A stretch of 64,000 nt of DNA from Pimelobacter simplex (GTDB lineage: Bacteria; Actinomycetota; Actinomycetes; Propionibacteriales; Nocardioidaceae), in NCBI RefSeq assembly GCF_900114845.1, contig NZ_FOUK01000001.1, forward strand, positions 1,032,479-1,096,478, in the 5' to 3' direction. How positions within the stretch are numbered: position 1 is the stretch's first letter; the number at the start of each line of letters is the position of its first letter. Both the position numbers and the translations under genes were made by a program. Positions 48,409 through 58,197 of the stretch are shown piece after piece. Below the pieces are notes generated by a model. That model made no database searches and was not told the DNA's origin. It saw nothing but the letters and a program-made list of their open reading frames with translations.

Positions 48409-49455
48409 ATGTCTCTCACGCTCTCCGTCCTCGACCTCGTCCCCGTCCGCAGCGACCAGACCACCGGCGACGCGGTGGCGGCGACGCTCGACCTGGCCCG
48501 CGCCGCGGACGGCCTCGGCTACCGGCGCTTCTGGCTGGCCGAGCACCACAACATGCCGGCCGTCGCGGCGACCAACCCGCCGGTGCTGATCGGGCTGGTG
48601 GCGTCGGCGACGGAGCGGATCCGGGTCGGGTCCGGGGGAGTGATGCTGCCCAACCACGCGCCGCTGGTCGTCGCGGAGCAGTTCGCGCTGCTCGAGGCGG
48701 CCTTCCCCGGGCGCATCGACCTCGGCATCGGCCGCGCACCCGGCAGCGACCCGGTGACCAGCTGGGCGCTGCGCCACGGTGCGGGTGGGGTCAGCGACGA
48801 GGCGGTCACCCGCTTCCCCGAGTACGTCGACAACGTGCTCGCCATGATGGAGCCGGACGGCGTGGGCCTGGCCCTGCGCGGCGGCCAGCACGTCCTCAAG
48901 GCGACGCCCGTGGCCGGCTCGGTCCCGCAGATCTGGCTGCTCGGCTCCTCCGACTACTCGGCCCGGCTCGCGGCGGCCAAGGGCATGCCGTACGTCTTCG
49001 CGCACCACTTCTCCGGCTCCGGCACGGCCGAGGCGCTCGAGCTCTACCGCACGACCTTCCAGCCCTCGCCCGAGCTTGCCGAGCCGCGCACCTTCCTCAC
49101 CGTCAACGCCTCCGTCGCCGAGACCGCCGACGAGGCGCACCGCCTCGCCCTCCCGCAGCTGCTCCAGATGCTCGCGCTCCGCACCGGCCAGCCGCTCATC
49201 GCCCAGCGCACGGTCGAGGACGCCGAGACCATCGTCGACGCCGGATTGCCCGAGGCCCACGAGGGCGTCGTCGAGGCGATGCGCTCGCGCTGGGTGATCG
49301 GGGACGCCGCCACGGCCCGCGCCGAGATCGAGCGCCTCGCGACGACGTACGGCGTCGACGAGGTGATGGTCAACCCGGTCGGCGGCGCCTTCCGCGGCAC
49401 CGACGCCCGGACCGCCCCCGCGCGCCTGCGGACCCTGGAGCTCCTCGCCCGCTGA
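48409..49455 (+). CDS. LLM class flavin-dependent oxidoreductase
   Basis: The 348-residue luciferase-like monooxygenase is of the MsnO8 type (LSVLDLVPVRSDQTTGDAV, FWLAEHHNMPAVAATNPP, RIDLGIGRAPGSDP). It would use FMNH2 and O2, but the substrate is unknown. It is preceded by a 71-nt gap after the FHA-ABC gene, and no partner gene is nearby. ATG 48409 begins the first beta strand; a longer frame upstream is out-of-frame overlap with the ABC gene. Confidence 0.9.
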   Translation: MSLTLSVLDLVPVRSDQTTGDAVAATLDLARAADGLGYRRFWLAEHHNMPAVAATNPPVLIGLVASATERIRVGSGGVMLPNHAPLVVAEQFALLEAAFPGRIDLGIGRAPGSDPVTSWALRHGAGGVSDEAVTRFPEYVDNVLAMMEPDGVGLALRGGQHVLKATPVAGSVPQIWLLGSSDYSARLAAAKGMPYVFAHHFSGSGTAEALELYRTTFQPSPELAEPRTFLTVNASVAETADEAHRLALPQLLQMLALRTGQPLIAQRTVEDAETIVDAGLPEAHEGVVEAMRSRWVIGDAATARAEIERLATTYGVDEVMVNPVGGAFRGTDARTAPARLRTLELLAR

Positions 49456-49472
49456 GCCCCCGTCGTCGCCGA

Positions 49473-49502
49473 TTGGGCGTTGTCAACCCCTGTGGATAGA
49501 CT
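49473..49502 (+). promoter_or_regulatory. Candidate infA promoter
   Basis: TTGGGC (49473-49478) and TAGACT (49497-49502) are spaced by 18 nt. The resulting leader to infA would be about 120 nt. This may be the main promoter of the alpha-operon part. The 172-nt gap 49456-49627 holds no gene. Confidence 0.5.
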
Positions 49503-49627
49503 GGCGTGTCGGTCCAACGTGGGTTCTGTGTGTGGTGCACGGACGTACGAGGTCCACTCGGTTACCTGCGGGTAGCCGGGAGGTTCCCGGGCCACCGGTA
49601 GACACATCCCCGAGCAGATTGTGAGAC

Positions 49628-49849
49628 ATGGCGAAGAAAGAAGGCGTCATCGAGATGGAGGGCTCCGTCGTGGAGGCCCTTCCCAACGCCATGTTCCGCG
49701 TCGAGCTGAGCAACGGCCACAAGGTCCTGGCTCACATCAGCGGCAAGATGCGGCAGCACTACATCCGGATCCTCCCCGAGGACCGCGTGGTGGTGGAGCT
49801 CTCGCCGTACGACCTGTCCCGCGGACGGATCGTCTACCGCTACAAGTGA
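49628..49849 (+). CDS. infA: Translation initiation factor IF-1
   Basis: The product has 73 residues, complete ([36 protein letters not shown]). This OB-fold protein occupies the ribosomal A site during initiation. It heads the infA-rpmJ-rpsM group and has its own promoter, which suits its separation from map. Confidence 0.98.
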   Translation: MAKKEGVIEMEGSVVEALPNAMFRVELSNGHKVLAHISGKMRQHYIRILPEDRVVVELSPYDLSRGRIVYRYK

Positions 49850-49891
49850 GCCGCCGGCTCGCTTCTCCGCCACTAGCTAGAAAGGGCTGAC

Positions 49892-50005
49892 ATGAAGGTC
49901 AACCCGAGCGTGAAGAAGATCTGTGACAAGTGCAAGGTGATCCGTCGCCACGGCCGCGTCATGGTGATCTGCGAGAACCCGCGCCACAAGCAGCGCCAGG
50001 GCTGA
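49892..50005 (+). CDS. rpmJ: 50S ribosomal protein L36
   Basis: The product has 37 residues: [20 protein letters not shown], then [17 protein letters not shown]. The Cys-x-x-Cys, Cys and His residues form the zinc-binding version. AAAGGG precedes the ATG. A 170-nt gap follows (50006-50175); it is GC-rich with a GGCCCGAC/GGGCC-type stem and no visible gene. Confidence 0.96.
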   Translation: MKVNPSVKKICDKCKVIRRHGRVMVICENPRHKQRQG

Positions 50006-50175
50006 GTTCCTCTCGCCACAACTGAATACGACAACTACGTGATCGCTTAGGTCGGCCCGACGGGCCACGACCGAATCACCTCCGGAGCGGATGGCCGGAG
50101 CTGGGCGCTACCAAGCACGACATGCCCGGACGCATCACGACCACACCACCGTGACTGTTCGAAAGGGAAGCCACC

Positions 50176-50550
50176 ATGGCACGCCTCGTCGGAGTCGACC
50201 TGCCGCGCGACAAGCGCATCGAGGTCGCACTCACCTACATCTACGGCATCGGCCGTACCCGCGCCCAGCAGCTGCTGGAGGCCACGGGCGTCAGCCCCGA
50301 CCTCCGCGTCCACGAGCTGGGTGACGAGGAGCTGGTCAAGCTTCGCGACGAGATCGAGGCGAACTTCAAGATCGAGGGTGACCTCCGTCGCGAAGTTCAG
50401 GCCGACATCCGCCGCAAGATCGAGATCGGCAGCTACCAGGGTCGCCGTCACCGCATGGGCCTTCCGGTCCGCGGTCAGCGCACCAAGACCAACGCTCGTA
50501 CCCGCAAGGGCCCGAAGCGCACGGTTGCCGGCAAGAAGAAGGCCAAGTGA
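50176..50550 (+). CDS. rpsM: 30S ribosomal protein S13
   Basis: The product has 124 residues ([40 protein letters not shown]). S13 is a head protein that contacts the P-site tRNA and S19. GAAAGGGAAG lies before the start. Confidence 0.98.
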   Translation: MARLVGVDLPRDKRIEVALTYIYGIGRTRAQQLLEATGVSPDLRVHELGDEELVKLRDEIEANFKIEGDLRREVQADIRRKIEIGSYQGRRHRMGLPVRGQRTKTNARTRKGPKRTVAGKKKAK

Positions 50551-50609
50551 TCGATCGCCTCGTGCGATCTCACTTCCTTCACGACCAGCTCATCTAGAGG
50601 AGATAGCGA

Positions 50610-51011
50610 ATGCCTCCCAAGGCTCGCGCGGGCGCCAAGAAGGTGCGCCGCAAGGAGAAGAAGAACGTTGCTCAGGGCGAGGCCCACATCAAGAGCACGT
50701 TCAACAACACGATCGTCACGATCACCGACCCCACTGGTGCGGTGATCTCGTGGGCCTCTGCCGGCACCGTCGGCTTCAAGGGCTCCCGCAAGTCCACCCC
50801 GTACGCCGCTCAGATGGCCGCCGAGGCCGCTGGTCGCCGCGCGATGGAGCACGGCATGAAGAAGATCGACGTCTTCGTCAAGGGTCCGGGTTCGGGCCGC
50901 GAGACGGCGATCCGCTCGCTGGGTGCGATCGGCCTCGAGGTCGGCACCATCCAGGACGTGACCCCCGCCCCGCACAACGGCTGCCGCCCGCCGAAGCGCC
51001 GGCGCGTCTGA
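50610..51011 (+). CDS. rpsK: 30S ribosomal protein S11
   Basis: The product has 133 residues ([37 protein letters not shown] end). S11 is on the 30S platform. AGAGGAGAT is a strong ribosome-binding site. Confidence 0.98.
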   Translation: MPPKARAGAKKVRRKEKKNVAQGEAHIKSTFNNTIVTITDPTGAVISWASAGTVGFKGSRKSTPYAAQMAAEAAGRRAMEHGMKKIDVFVKGPGSGRETAIRSLGAIGLEVGTIQDVTPAPHNGCRPPKRRRV

Positions 51012-51042
51012 GCGTCTGACCAGGACTTAGAGGAGAACTTCA

Positions 51043-51651
51043 ATGGCCCGTTACACCGGACCCCTGACCAAGAAGTCGCGCCGTCTCGGCGTCGACCTCG
51101 TCGGCGGCGACGCCGCCTTCGAGAAGCGCCCCTACCCGCCGGGCCAGCACGGCCGCGCGCGGATCAAGGAGAGCGAGTACCGCAACCAGCTGCAGGAGAA
51201 GCAGAAGGCGCGCTACACCTACGGCGTCCTCGAGAAGCAGTTCCACAAGTACTACGTGGAGGCCGCCCGTCGCCAGGGCAAGACCGGCGACAACCTGGTC
51301 CAGCTGCTCGAGTGCCGTCTCGACAACGTCGTCTACCGCGCCGGCTTCGCCCGGACGCGGCGCCACGCCCGCCAGCTGGTGACCCACGGTCACTTCCTGG
51401 TCAACGGCAAGAAGGTCAACATCCCGTCCTTCCAGGTGACCCAGTACGACATCATCGACGTGCGCGAGAAGTCGCTCGAGATGACGCCGTTCATCGTCGC
51501 CCGGGAGACCCACGGCGAGCGGATCGTGCCGGCCTGGCTCGAGGCGCTCCCCAACCGCATGCGGATCCTGGTGCACTCGGTGCCCGTGCGCGAGCAGATC
51601 GACCTGCCCATCCAGGAGCAGCTCATCGTGGAGTACTACTCCAAGAAGTGA
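51043..51651 (+). CDS. rpsD: 30S ribosomal protein S4
   Basis: The product has 202 residues (MARYTGPLTKKSRRLGVDLV; S4 domain with RLDNVVYRAGFARTRRHARQ). It lacks N-terminal zinc cysteines. S4 starts 30S assembly and represses the alpha operon in E. coli. A stable hairpin follows. Confidence 0.98.
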   Translation: MARYTGPLTKKSRRLGVDLVGGDAAFEKRPYPPGQHGRARIKESEYRNQLQEKQKARYTYGVLEKQFHKYYVEAARRQGKTGDNLVQLLECRLDNVVYRAGFARTRRHARQLVTHGHFLVNGKKVNIPSFQVTQYDIIDVREKSLEMTPFIVARETHGERIVPAWLEALPNRMRILVHSVPVREQIDLPIQEQLIVEYYSKK

Positions 51652-51657
51652 TCGTCG

Positions 51658-51702
51658 GCCCGTCCCGGTCCCCCTCCGCAACGCGAGGAGACCGGGGCGG
51701 GC
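51658..51702 (+). terminator. Hairpin between rpsD and rpoA
   Basis: GCCCG and CCCGGTC pair with GACCGGG and CGGGC, with single-base bulges; a small inner stem, CCTC/GAGG, caps it. There is no T-run. It could attenuate read-through from the ribosomal genes into rpoA, or protect the 3' end of the rpsD mRNA. Confidence 0.6.
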
Positions 51703-51788
51703 ACCGGCATCTCCGCAGTACCTCTTCTCCAATTCCGCACCACGTCTGGGTCCTCATATAGCGGTCGATCCGGAAAGGAACGAAACAA

Positions 51789-52811
51789 GTGCTCATCGCA
51801 CAGCGCCCCACCCTGTCGGAGGAGACCGTCGACCAGTTCCGGTCGCGCTTCGTCATCGAGCCCCTCGAGCCCGGCTTCGGCTACACGCTCGGCAACTCGC
51901 TGCGTCGCACCCTCCTCTCCTCGATCCCCGGTGCCTCGGTCACGAGCATCAAGATCGACGGCGTCCTCCACGAGTTCTCGACCATCGAGGGCGTCAAGGA
52001 AGACGTCACGGAGATCATCCTCAACCTCAAGGGCCTCGTCGTCTCCTCCGAGCACGACGAGCCGGTCACCATGTACCTCCGCAAGTCCGGTGCCGGTGAC
52101 GTCACCGGTGCCGACATCGCGCCCCCGGCCGGTGTCGAGGTGCACAACCCCGACCTGAAGATCGCCACCCTCTCGGACAACGGCAAGCTCGAGCTCGAGC
52201 TCGTCGTCGAGCGGGGCCGCGGCTACGTGTCGGCCGTCCAGAACAAGGGCGCCGACAACGAGATCGGCCGGATCCCGGTCGACTCGATCTACAGCCCGGT
52301 CCTCAAGGTGACCTACAAGGTCGAGGCCACCCGAGTCGAGCAGCGCACCGACTTCGACAAGCTCGTCATCGACGTCGAGACCAAGCCGTCCATCCTGCCC
52401 CGCGACGCCATCGCGTCGGCCGGAAAGACGCTGGTCGAGCTCTTCGGCCTGGCCCGTGAGCTCAACGTCGAGGCCGAGGGCATCGACATCGGCCCGTCGC
52501 CCGTCGACGAGCAGCTCGCCGCCGACCTCGCCCTCCCGGTCGAGGACCTGCAGCTGACCGTCCGGTCCTACAACTGCCTCAAGCGCGAGGGCATCCACAC
52601 CGTGGGTGAGCTCATCAGCCGCTCGGAGCAGGACCTGCTGGACATCCGCAACTTCGGCGCGAAGTCCATCGACGAGGTCAAGGCCAAGCTGCACGAGATG
52701 GGTCTGTCCCTCAAGGACAGCGCCCCGGGCTTCGACCCGTCGGCCGCCCTGGCCAACTACTCGGACGACGACGAGGACGACACCGCCTTCGTCGAGGACG
52801 AGCAGTTCTGA
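51789..52811 (+). CDS. rpoA: DNA-directed RNA polymerase subunit alpha
   Basis: The product has 340 residues. The alpha-NTD is complete ([20 protein letters not shown]), and the alpha-CTD has [19 protein letters not shown] and [14 protein letters not shown]. The acidic tail ends [15 protein letters not shown]. The GTG start has AAAGGAA nearby. It follows the rpsD hairpin and precedes a repeat-rich 209-nt gap. Confidence 0.98.
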   Translation: MLIAQRPTLSEETVDQFRSRFVIEPLEPGFGYTLGNSLRRTLLSSIPGASVTSIKIDGVLHEFSTIEGVKEDVTEIILNLKGLVVSSEHDEPVTMYLRKSGAGDVTGADIAPPAGVEVHNPDLKIATLSDNGKLELELVVERGRGYVSAVQNKGADNEIGRIPVDSIYSPVLKVTYKVEATRVEQRTDFDKLVIDVETKPSILPRDAIASAGKTLVELFGLARELNVEAEGIDIGPSPVDEQLAADLALPVEDLQLTVRSYNCLKREGIHTVGELISRSEQDLLDIRNFGAKSIDEVKAKLHEMGLSLKDSAPGFDPSAALANYSDDDEDDTAFVEDEQF

Positions 52812-52820
52812 GTTAGTCGG

Positions 52821-52889
52821 GCCGAGCGTGTCTCCGGCGTCTGGAAGAGGCAGCAAGCTGCCATCGGACGCCTCCCGACACGCTGCCGG
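52821..52889 (+). repeat. Interspersed palindromic repeat, copy A
   Basis: The element after rpoA begins GCCGAGCGTGTCTCCGGC and contains the 14-nt palindrome GGCAGCAAGCTGCC, then CGG-GCCTCCCG and CGCTGCCGG. The same order of blocks occurs after the YciO gene (copy B at 55324). The variable bases lie between the blocks. It starts about 10 nt after the rpoA stop and may shape its 3' end. Confidence 0.7.
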
Positions 52890-52951
52890 CCTCGCGGTCG
52901 AGGTCCGCTGAGCGAGAGATCGCTCGGCGGCCAGACCACCCACCCAATGGA

Positions 52952-53003
52952 CCCGGTACCTCGTACGGCCGGGACGACTGCCCCGGTACCTGACACGGCC
53001 GGG
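52952..53003 (+). repeat. Tandem direct repeat before rplQ
   Basis: Two 22-nt copies of CCCGGTACCT-N3-ACGGCCGGG lie at 52952-52973 and 52982-53003, with a 30-nt period. Each copy can also fold, because CCCGG pairs with CCGGG. The second copy ends 17 nt before the rplQ ATG. A regulatory or RNA-processing role is possible; I do not know this element. Confidence 0.7.
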
Positions 53004-53020
53004 GAAGAAACGAGAGAGAC

Positions 53021-53590
53021 ATGCCGAAGCCCAAGAAGGGCCCCCGCCACGGCGGTAGCGCCGCGCACCAGCGCCTCATCCTGTCGAACCTGGCCACCGC
53101 GCTCTTCGAGCACGGCCGGATCACGACGACCGAGGCGAAGGCCCGCACGCTGCGTCCGTACGCGGAGAAGCTCATCACCAAGGCGAAGAAGGCCCACGCC
53201 GGCGAGAACCCGCTGCACCAGCGCCGCGAGGTCCTCAAGGTCATCCGGGACAAGGGTGTCGTGCACACGCTCTTCACCGAGATCGCGCCGACGTTCTCCG
53301 AGCGCCCGGGCGGCTACACCCGGATCACCAAGATCGGTCCGCGCCAGGGCGACAACGCCCCCATGGCCGTGATCGAGCTGGTGACCGGCGCGTTCACGCC
53401 CTCCGCGCCGAAGGCCGCCAAGGCCGAGGCGGCGCCCGCGCCGGCTCCGGCCGACGAGGTCGAGGAGACCGAGGTCGAGGAGACCGAGGCCACCGAGGAG
53501 ACCGAGGCCCCCGAGGCGACCGAGGCGACCGAGGCTGCCGAGGAGGAGGCTCCCGCCGAGGAGTCCACCGAGGACGCCGAGAAGGCCTGA
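53021..53590 (+). CDS. rplQ: 50S ribosomal protein L17 with long acidic tail
   Basis: The product has 189 residues. Residues 1-125 are normal L17 ([40 protein letters not shown]). The last 60 or so form a repetitive alanine/glutamate/threonine tail with units like ETE, EATE and EETE. E. coli L17 ends before this point. Such tails are found in some actinobacterial L17 proteins, but their role is not known to me. It closes the ribosomal supercluster. Confidence 0.97.
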   Translation: MPKPKKGPRHGGSAAHQRLILSNLATALFEHGRITTTEAKARTLRPYAEKLITKAKKAHAGENPLHQRREVLKVIRDKGVVHTLFTEIAPTFSERPGGYTRITKIGPRQGDNAPMAVIELVTGAFTPSAPKAAKAEAAPAPAPADEVEETEVEETEATEETEAPEATEATEAAEEEAPAEESTEDAEKA

Positions 53591-53605
53591 AGCACCCGCT
53601 TCGTC

Positions 53606-53641
53606 CGACGGCCCGTCACCCGCGAGGGTGGCGGGCCGTCG
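53606..53641 (+). terminator. Intrinsic-type terminator after rplQ
   Basis: CGACGGCCCG-T-CACCC pairs with GGGTG-G-CGGGCCGTCG around a GCGA tetraloop (GNRA). The 15-bp stem with one mismatch is followed by CGCTTTCGG. It ends the ribosomal cluster just before the ispH promoter. Confidence 0.85.
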
Positions 53642-53669
53642 CGCTTTCGGCCGGGCCCGCCGCCGTCCG

Positions 53670-53675
53670 TAGACT
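53670..53675 (+). promoter_or_regulatory. Leaderless -10 box (TAGACT) of ispH
   Basis: TAGACT ends 6 nt before ATG 53682, so ispH is predicted to be leaderless. The hairpin of the rplQ terminator ends 28 nt upstream. Confidence 0.55.
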
Positions 53676-53681
53676 GGAGCC

Positions 53682-54698
53682 ATGACGATCGACCTCGGTA
53701 CTCCGCGCCTGCTCGACGACGGCGAGCGCGAGGTCCTGCTCGCCGCCCCGCGCGGCTACTGCGCGGGGGTCGACCGGGCGGTCGTGACGGTCGAGCAGGC
53801 GCTCGACCTCTACGGCGCGCCGGTCTACGTCCGCAAGCAGATCGTCCACAACAAGCACGTCGTCGCCAACCTCGAGTCGCGGGGCGCGATCTTCGTCGAG
53901 GAGCTCGACGAGGTGCCGGTCGGCGCCACCGTCGTCTTCTCCGCCCACGGGGTCTCCCCGGCGGTCGTCAACGAGGCCGCCGAGCGTGAGCTTAAGACGA
54001 TCGACGCGACGTGTCCGCTGGTCACGAAGGTGCACCGCGAGGCGGTCCGCTTCGCGGCCGACGGCTACACCATCCTGCTGATCGGCCACGCCGGTCACGA
54101 GGAGGTCGAGGGGACGGCGGGCGAGGCGCCCGAGCAGACCGTCCTGGTCGAGCACCCCGACGACGTCGCCACGCTCGAGTTCCCGCCCGACGCCAAGCTG
54201 GCCTGGCTGTCCCAGACCACGCTGAGCGTCGACGAGACCATGGAGACGGTGCGTCGCCTGCGTGCGAAGTTCCCGCAGCTCGAGGACCCGCCCAGCGACG
54301 ACATCTGCTACGCCACCCAGAACCGCCAGGTCGCGGTCAAGGAGATCGGCGCGGCCGCCGACCTGGTGATCGTCGTCGGCTCGGCCAACTCGTCCAACTC
54401 GGTGCGCCTGGTCGAGGTGGCCCTCGAGGCCGGCGCCAAGGCGTCCTATCGCATCGACGACGTGTCCGAGCTCGACGAGTCCTGGCTCGACGACGCCGCG
54501 ACCGTCAGCGTGACCTCGGGCGCCTCGGTCCCCGACCACCTCGTCACCGAGGTGCTGGCCTACCTCGCCGAGCGCAACTACCCCGACGCCCGGGCCGTCC
54601 AGACGGCTGAGGAGACGCTCGCCTTCTCCCTGCCCAAGGAGCTGCACCGCGACCTCAAGGCCGCCGGGCGCAGCACCAAGACCGCCGTGCGCCTCTGA
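53682..54698 (+). CDS. ispH: 4-hydroxy-3-methylbut-2-enyl diphosphate reductase
   Basis: The 338-residue [4Fe-4S] enzyme performs the last step of the MEP pathway, giving IPP and DMAPP. Cluster cysteines are Cys27 ([13 protein letters not shown]), Cys111 ([12 protein letters not shown]) and Cys209 ([12 protein letters not shown]). The catalytic glutamate is in [11 protein letters not shown], and [13 protein letters not shown] is also conserved. Its stop shares one base with the YciO-family gene. Confidence 0.97.
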   Translation: MTIDLGTPRLLDDGEREVLLAAPRGYCAGVDRAVVTVEQALDLYGAPVYVRKQIVHNKHVVANLESRGAIFVEELDEVPVGATVVFSAHGVSPAVVNEAAERELKTIDATCPLVTKVHREAVRFAADGYTILLIGHAGHEEVEGTAGEAPEQTVLVEHPDDVATLEFPPDAKLAWLSQTTLSVDETMETVRRLRAKFPQLEDPPSDDICYATQNRQVAVKEIGAAADLVIVVGSANSSNSVRLVEVALEAGAKASYRIDDVSELDESWLDDAATVSVTSGASVPDHLVTEVLAYLAERNYPDARAVQTAEETLAFSLPKELHRDLKAAGRSTKTAVRL

Positions 54699-55315
54699 TG
54701 GCCCGCTACCTCGACGTCCACCCGGACAACCCCCAGCCGCGCCTGCTCCAGCAGATCGTCGACGCGCTCAACGACGACGCGCTGATCGCCTACCCCACCG
54801 ACTCGGGCTACGCGCTCGGCTGCCGGATCGGCAACCGGGCCGGCCGCGACCGGATCCTCAAGATCCGCGGCCTCGACGACAAGCACCACTTCACGCTGGT
54901 GTGCCGCGACTTCTCCCAGCTGGGCCAGATGGTGCACGTCGACAACTCGGCGTTCCGCGCGATCCGCGCCGCGACCCCGGGGCCCTACACGTTCATCCTG
55001 CCGGCCATGCCCGACGTCCCGCGCCGGCTGCTGCACCCGAAGAAGAAGACGGTCGGCGTCCGGATCCCCGACCACGTGTTCGTGCAGGCGCTCCTCGAGC
55101 AGCTCGGCGAGCCGCTGCTGACCTCGACGCTGATCCTCCCCGGTGAGACCGAGCCGCGCACGATGGGCTGGGAGATCAAGGAGGACCTCGACCACGAGGT
55201 CGACATCGTCGTCGAGGCGGGCGAGACACCGGCCGAGCCGACCACCGTCGTCGACTGGTCCGACGGTGCGCCCGAGGTGCTCCGCCGCGGCGCGGGAGAC
55301 CCCGACCGCTTCTGA
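54698..55315 (+). CDS. L-threonylcarbamoyladenylate synthase family protein (YciO/Sua5/YrdC)
   Basis: The 205-residue protein has the YrdC fold (LIAYPTDSGYALGCRIGN, KIRGLDDKHHFTLVCRDFSQ, TPGPYTFILPAM, VGVRIPDHVFVQALLEQLGE). These details fit the YciO subgroup better than TsaC/Sua5, so a direct role in tRNA t6A synthesis is uncertain. One-base overlap with ispH suggests cotranscription. Copy B of the interspersed repeat begins 8 nt after its stop. Confidence 0.88.
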   Translation: MARYLDVHPDNPQPRLLQQIVDALNDDALIAYPTDSGYALGCRIGNRAGRDRILKIRGLDDKHHFTLVCRDFSQLGQMVHVDNSAFRAIRAATPGPYTFILPAMPDVPRRLLHPKKKTVGVRIPDHVFVQALLEQLGEPLLTSTLILPGETEPRTMGWEIKEDLDHEVDIVVEAGETPAEPTTVVDWSDGAPEVLRRGAGDPDRF

Positions 55316-55323
55316 CCTGGTTG

Positions 55324-55393
55324 GCGCGAGCGCGTCTCCGGCCCCACGAATCGGCAGCAAGCTGCCCGCCGGGTGCCTCCCGCCGCGCTGCCG
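55324..55393. repeat. Interspersed palindromic repeat, copy B
   Basis: GCGCGAGCGCGTCTCCGGC, GGCAGCAAGCTGCC, TGCCTCCCG and CGCTGCC occur in the same order as in copy A after rpoA. It lies between the convergent YciO and DUF6542-like genes, where it may also act as a terminator. Confidence 0.7.
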
Positions 55394-55400
55394 CGCGCGG

Positions 55401-55832
55401 CTAGTGGTCGGTCTCGTGGTGCCGCTGCAGGTACGAGCGCCGGGCGGCGAGCAGCCCCAGGCAGGCGCCGTAGCCCAGCACCAGCGCGACCGCGTGCCGC
55501 GAGAGCCCCGACACCGTGGCCTGGACGGCGTTGTCGTCGGCGCGGGCGACCGAGCCCGGGTCGGTGAGGGCGAGGAGCAGCACGATCGCGAACATCGCCA
55601 GCGGCGGCAGCACGCCGACGGCGAAGAAGTCGCTCGGCCGGACGGCGAGCGCGGCGCCGACGCAGACGGTGACGAAGGCCAGGTCGAAGAGCAGGCCGAG
55701 GCCGTCGGAGAGCAGCAGGTCGAGCACGGTCGCGGTGAGCAGGAGCGCGACGGCGAGCGAGACCACGTCCCGTCCGGGACGTCGCCCCTCTTCCCACAGG
55801 GTGCGGGGACGCGGCTGCGCCGTGCTGCTCAC
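55401..55832 (-). CDS. Small membrane protein (DUF6542-like)
   Basis: The 143-residue protein has a basic N-terminus (RPRTLWEEGRRPGRD) and four hydrophobic segments, for example VVSLAVALLLTATVLDLLL and LPPLAMFAIVLLLALT. Topology and the short basic start recall actinobacterial DUF6542 proteins, which are often near ispH-like housekeeping genes. No enzymatic motif is visible. Confidence 0.7.
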   Translation of the reverse strand: MSSTAQPRPRTLWEEGRRPGRDVVSLAVALLLTATVLDLLLSDGLGLLFDLAFVTVCVGAALAVRPSDFFAVGVLPPLAMFAIVLLLALTDPGSVARADDNAVQATVSGLSRHAVALVLGYGACLGLLAARRSYLQRHHETDH

Positions 55833-55851
55833 CCCTCCACGCTAGACCAGG

Positions 55852-56931
<1,080 letters not shown>

Positions 56932-57025
56932 CGCTGCTCCTGCCTCGCTGTCTCGGTGACCCAGTGTGACCTGGATCGCATTCGGGTCTTGCGAGGGTAT
57001 ATGTAAGTGTGCTGAACTAACAAAC
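56932..57025. promoter_or_regulatory. Divergent promoter region with Crp-like site
   Basis: TGTGA-CCTGGA-TCGCA at 56965-56980 matches the Crp/GlxR palindrome in nine of ten arm bases. On the plus strand, TTGCGA (56989-56994) and TGAACT (57013-57018) are spaced by 18 nt, the latter 7 nt before the ROK start. On the minus strand, TTGTTA and TATACC are spaced by 16 nt. The promoters overlap, so one repressor could control both directions. Confidence 0.5.
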
Positions 57026-58150
57026 ATGTCCTGGCGCAGCCCGACCGACCGGTCGCCCCGAGAGCGGATCAAGCTCGCCCGGGCCGACTCCCGTCGCCAC
57101 CACCGGTCGATGGTGCTCCAGGAGCTCTTCGCGACCGGTCCCGCGAGCCGCGCCGACCTGGCCCGCAGCAGCGGGCTGACCCGGGTCACCGTGTCCGACC
57201 TGGTCGCCGAGCTGCTCGCCGAGGGACTGGTCGAGGAGCTGGGCACCCCGTCGGAGAGCCGGGTCGGCAAGCCGCCCACGCTGATCGGGCTGGTCCCCGA
57301 CGCCAAGCACGTCGTGGCCATCGACCTGTCCGTCGACGACCAGGTCACCGGCGCGGTCCTCGACCTCGCGGGCCAGGTCGTGCTCCGCGACGCCCGCCCG
57401 CTCGAGGGCCGCCGCGGCGACGACGCCGTGGCCGCCGTCCGCGCCTTCGCGGCCGACCTCACCGCCCGCAGCAGCCGCCCGCTGCTCGGCGTCGGCGTCG
57501 CCACGCCCGGCGTGGTCAGCCCGGACGGCGTCGTCCGCGACGCTCCGAACCTGGGCTGGCACGACCTCCCGCTCGCCGACGTCCTCACCGAGGCCCTCCA
57601 GCAGCCCGTGTACGTCGCCAACGACGCCAACACCGCGGTGATGGGGGAGTTCGTCTTCGGCAGCCGGGGCGACGGCGGCCTCATGCTGCTCCGGCTCAGC
57701 ACCGGTCTCGGTGCCGGGCTCGTCATCGGCGGCGCCCTCCTGCACGGCCAGGGCGGGGCCGCCGGCGAGATCGGCCACGTGCAGGTCGACCCCGACGGCC
57801 CGCGCTGCGGCTGCGGTCGCCCTGGCTGCCTGGAGACCTATCTCGCCGTGCCGCGGCTGCGTCGCGAGCTGGCCGCGGGCGACCCCGCCGCCGTCCTCGC
57901 CGACGCCGGTGCCCGGCTCGGCCAGGTGCTCGCCCCCGTCGTCGCCACGCTCAACCTGGGCGAGGTGGTGCTCAGCGGACCGGCCGACCTGGTCGAACCG
58001 CTGGCCGAGGTGGCCGAGCGGGTGGTGCGCGAGCGCGTGCTCCCCGTCTCGGCCCAGCAGTTCGTCGTCCGTCCGTCGCCCCTCGGCGACGACGGCGTGC
58101 TCGTCGGTGCGACCGGTGTCGTGCTCGCGGGCGAGCTCGGAGTGTCCTGA
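57026..58150 (+). CDS. ROK family transcriptional repressor
   Basis: The 374-residue protein has an N-terminal winged helix-turn-helix (GPASRADLARSSGLTRVTVS) and a ROK domain. The zinc motif is CGCGRPGCLETY, preceded by GEIGHVQVDP. The ATP-binding motif of ROK kinases (DxGxTK) is replaced by DLSVDDQ, so it should sense a sugar without kinase activity. It is likely the repressor of the amino-sugar locus, with a GlcNAc-type effector. ATG 57026 gives a complete DNA-binding domain. Confidence 0.9.
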   Translation: MSWRSPTDRSPRERIKLARADSRRHHRSMVLQELFATGPASRADLARSSGLTRVTVSDLVAELLAEGLVEELGTPSESRVGKPPTLIGLVPDAKHVVAIDLSVDDQVTGAVLDLAGQVVLRDARPLEGRRGDDAVAAVRAFAADLTARSSRPLLGVGVATPGVVSPDGVVRDAPNLGWHDLPLADVLTEALQQPVYVANDANTAVMGEFVFGSRGDGGLMLLRLSTGLGAGLVIGGALLHGQGGAAGEIGHVQVDPDGPRCGCGRPGCLETYLAVPRLRRELAAGDPAAVLADAGARLGQVLAPVVATLNLGEVVLSGPADLVEPLAEVAERVVRERVLPVSAQQFVVRPSPLGDDGVLVGATGVVLAGELGVS

Positions 58151-58197
58151 ACGCAGGGGACCCCCGCGTCCGGTTGGTAGATCGAAGGGAAATAGCG

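Noticed and set aside
49480-49485. TTGTCA as -35 box for infA
   Set aside because: It is only 11 nt from the TAGACT box; TTGGGC with 18-nt spacing fits better.
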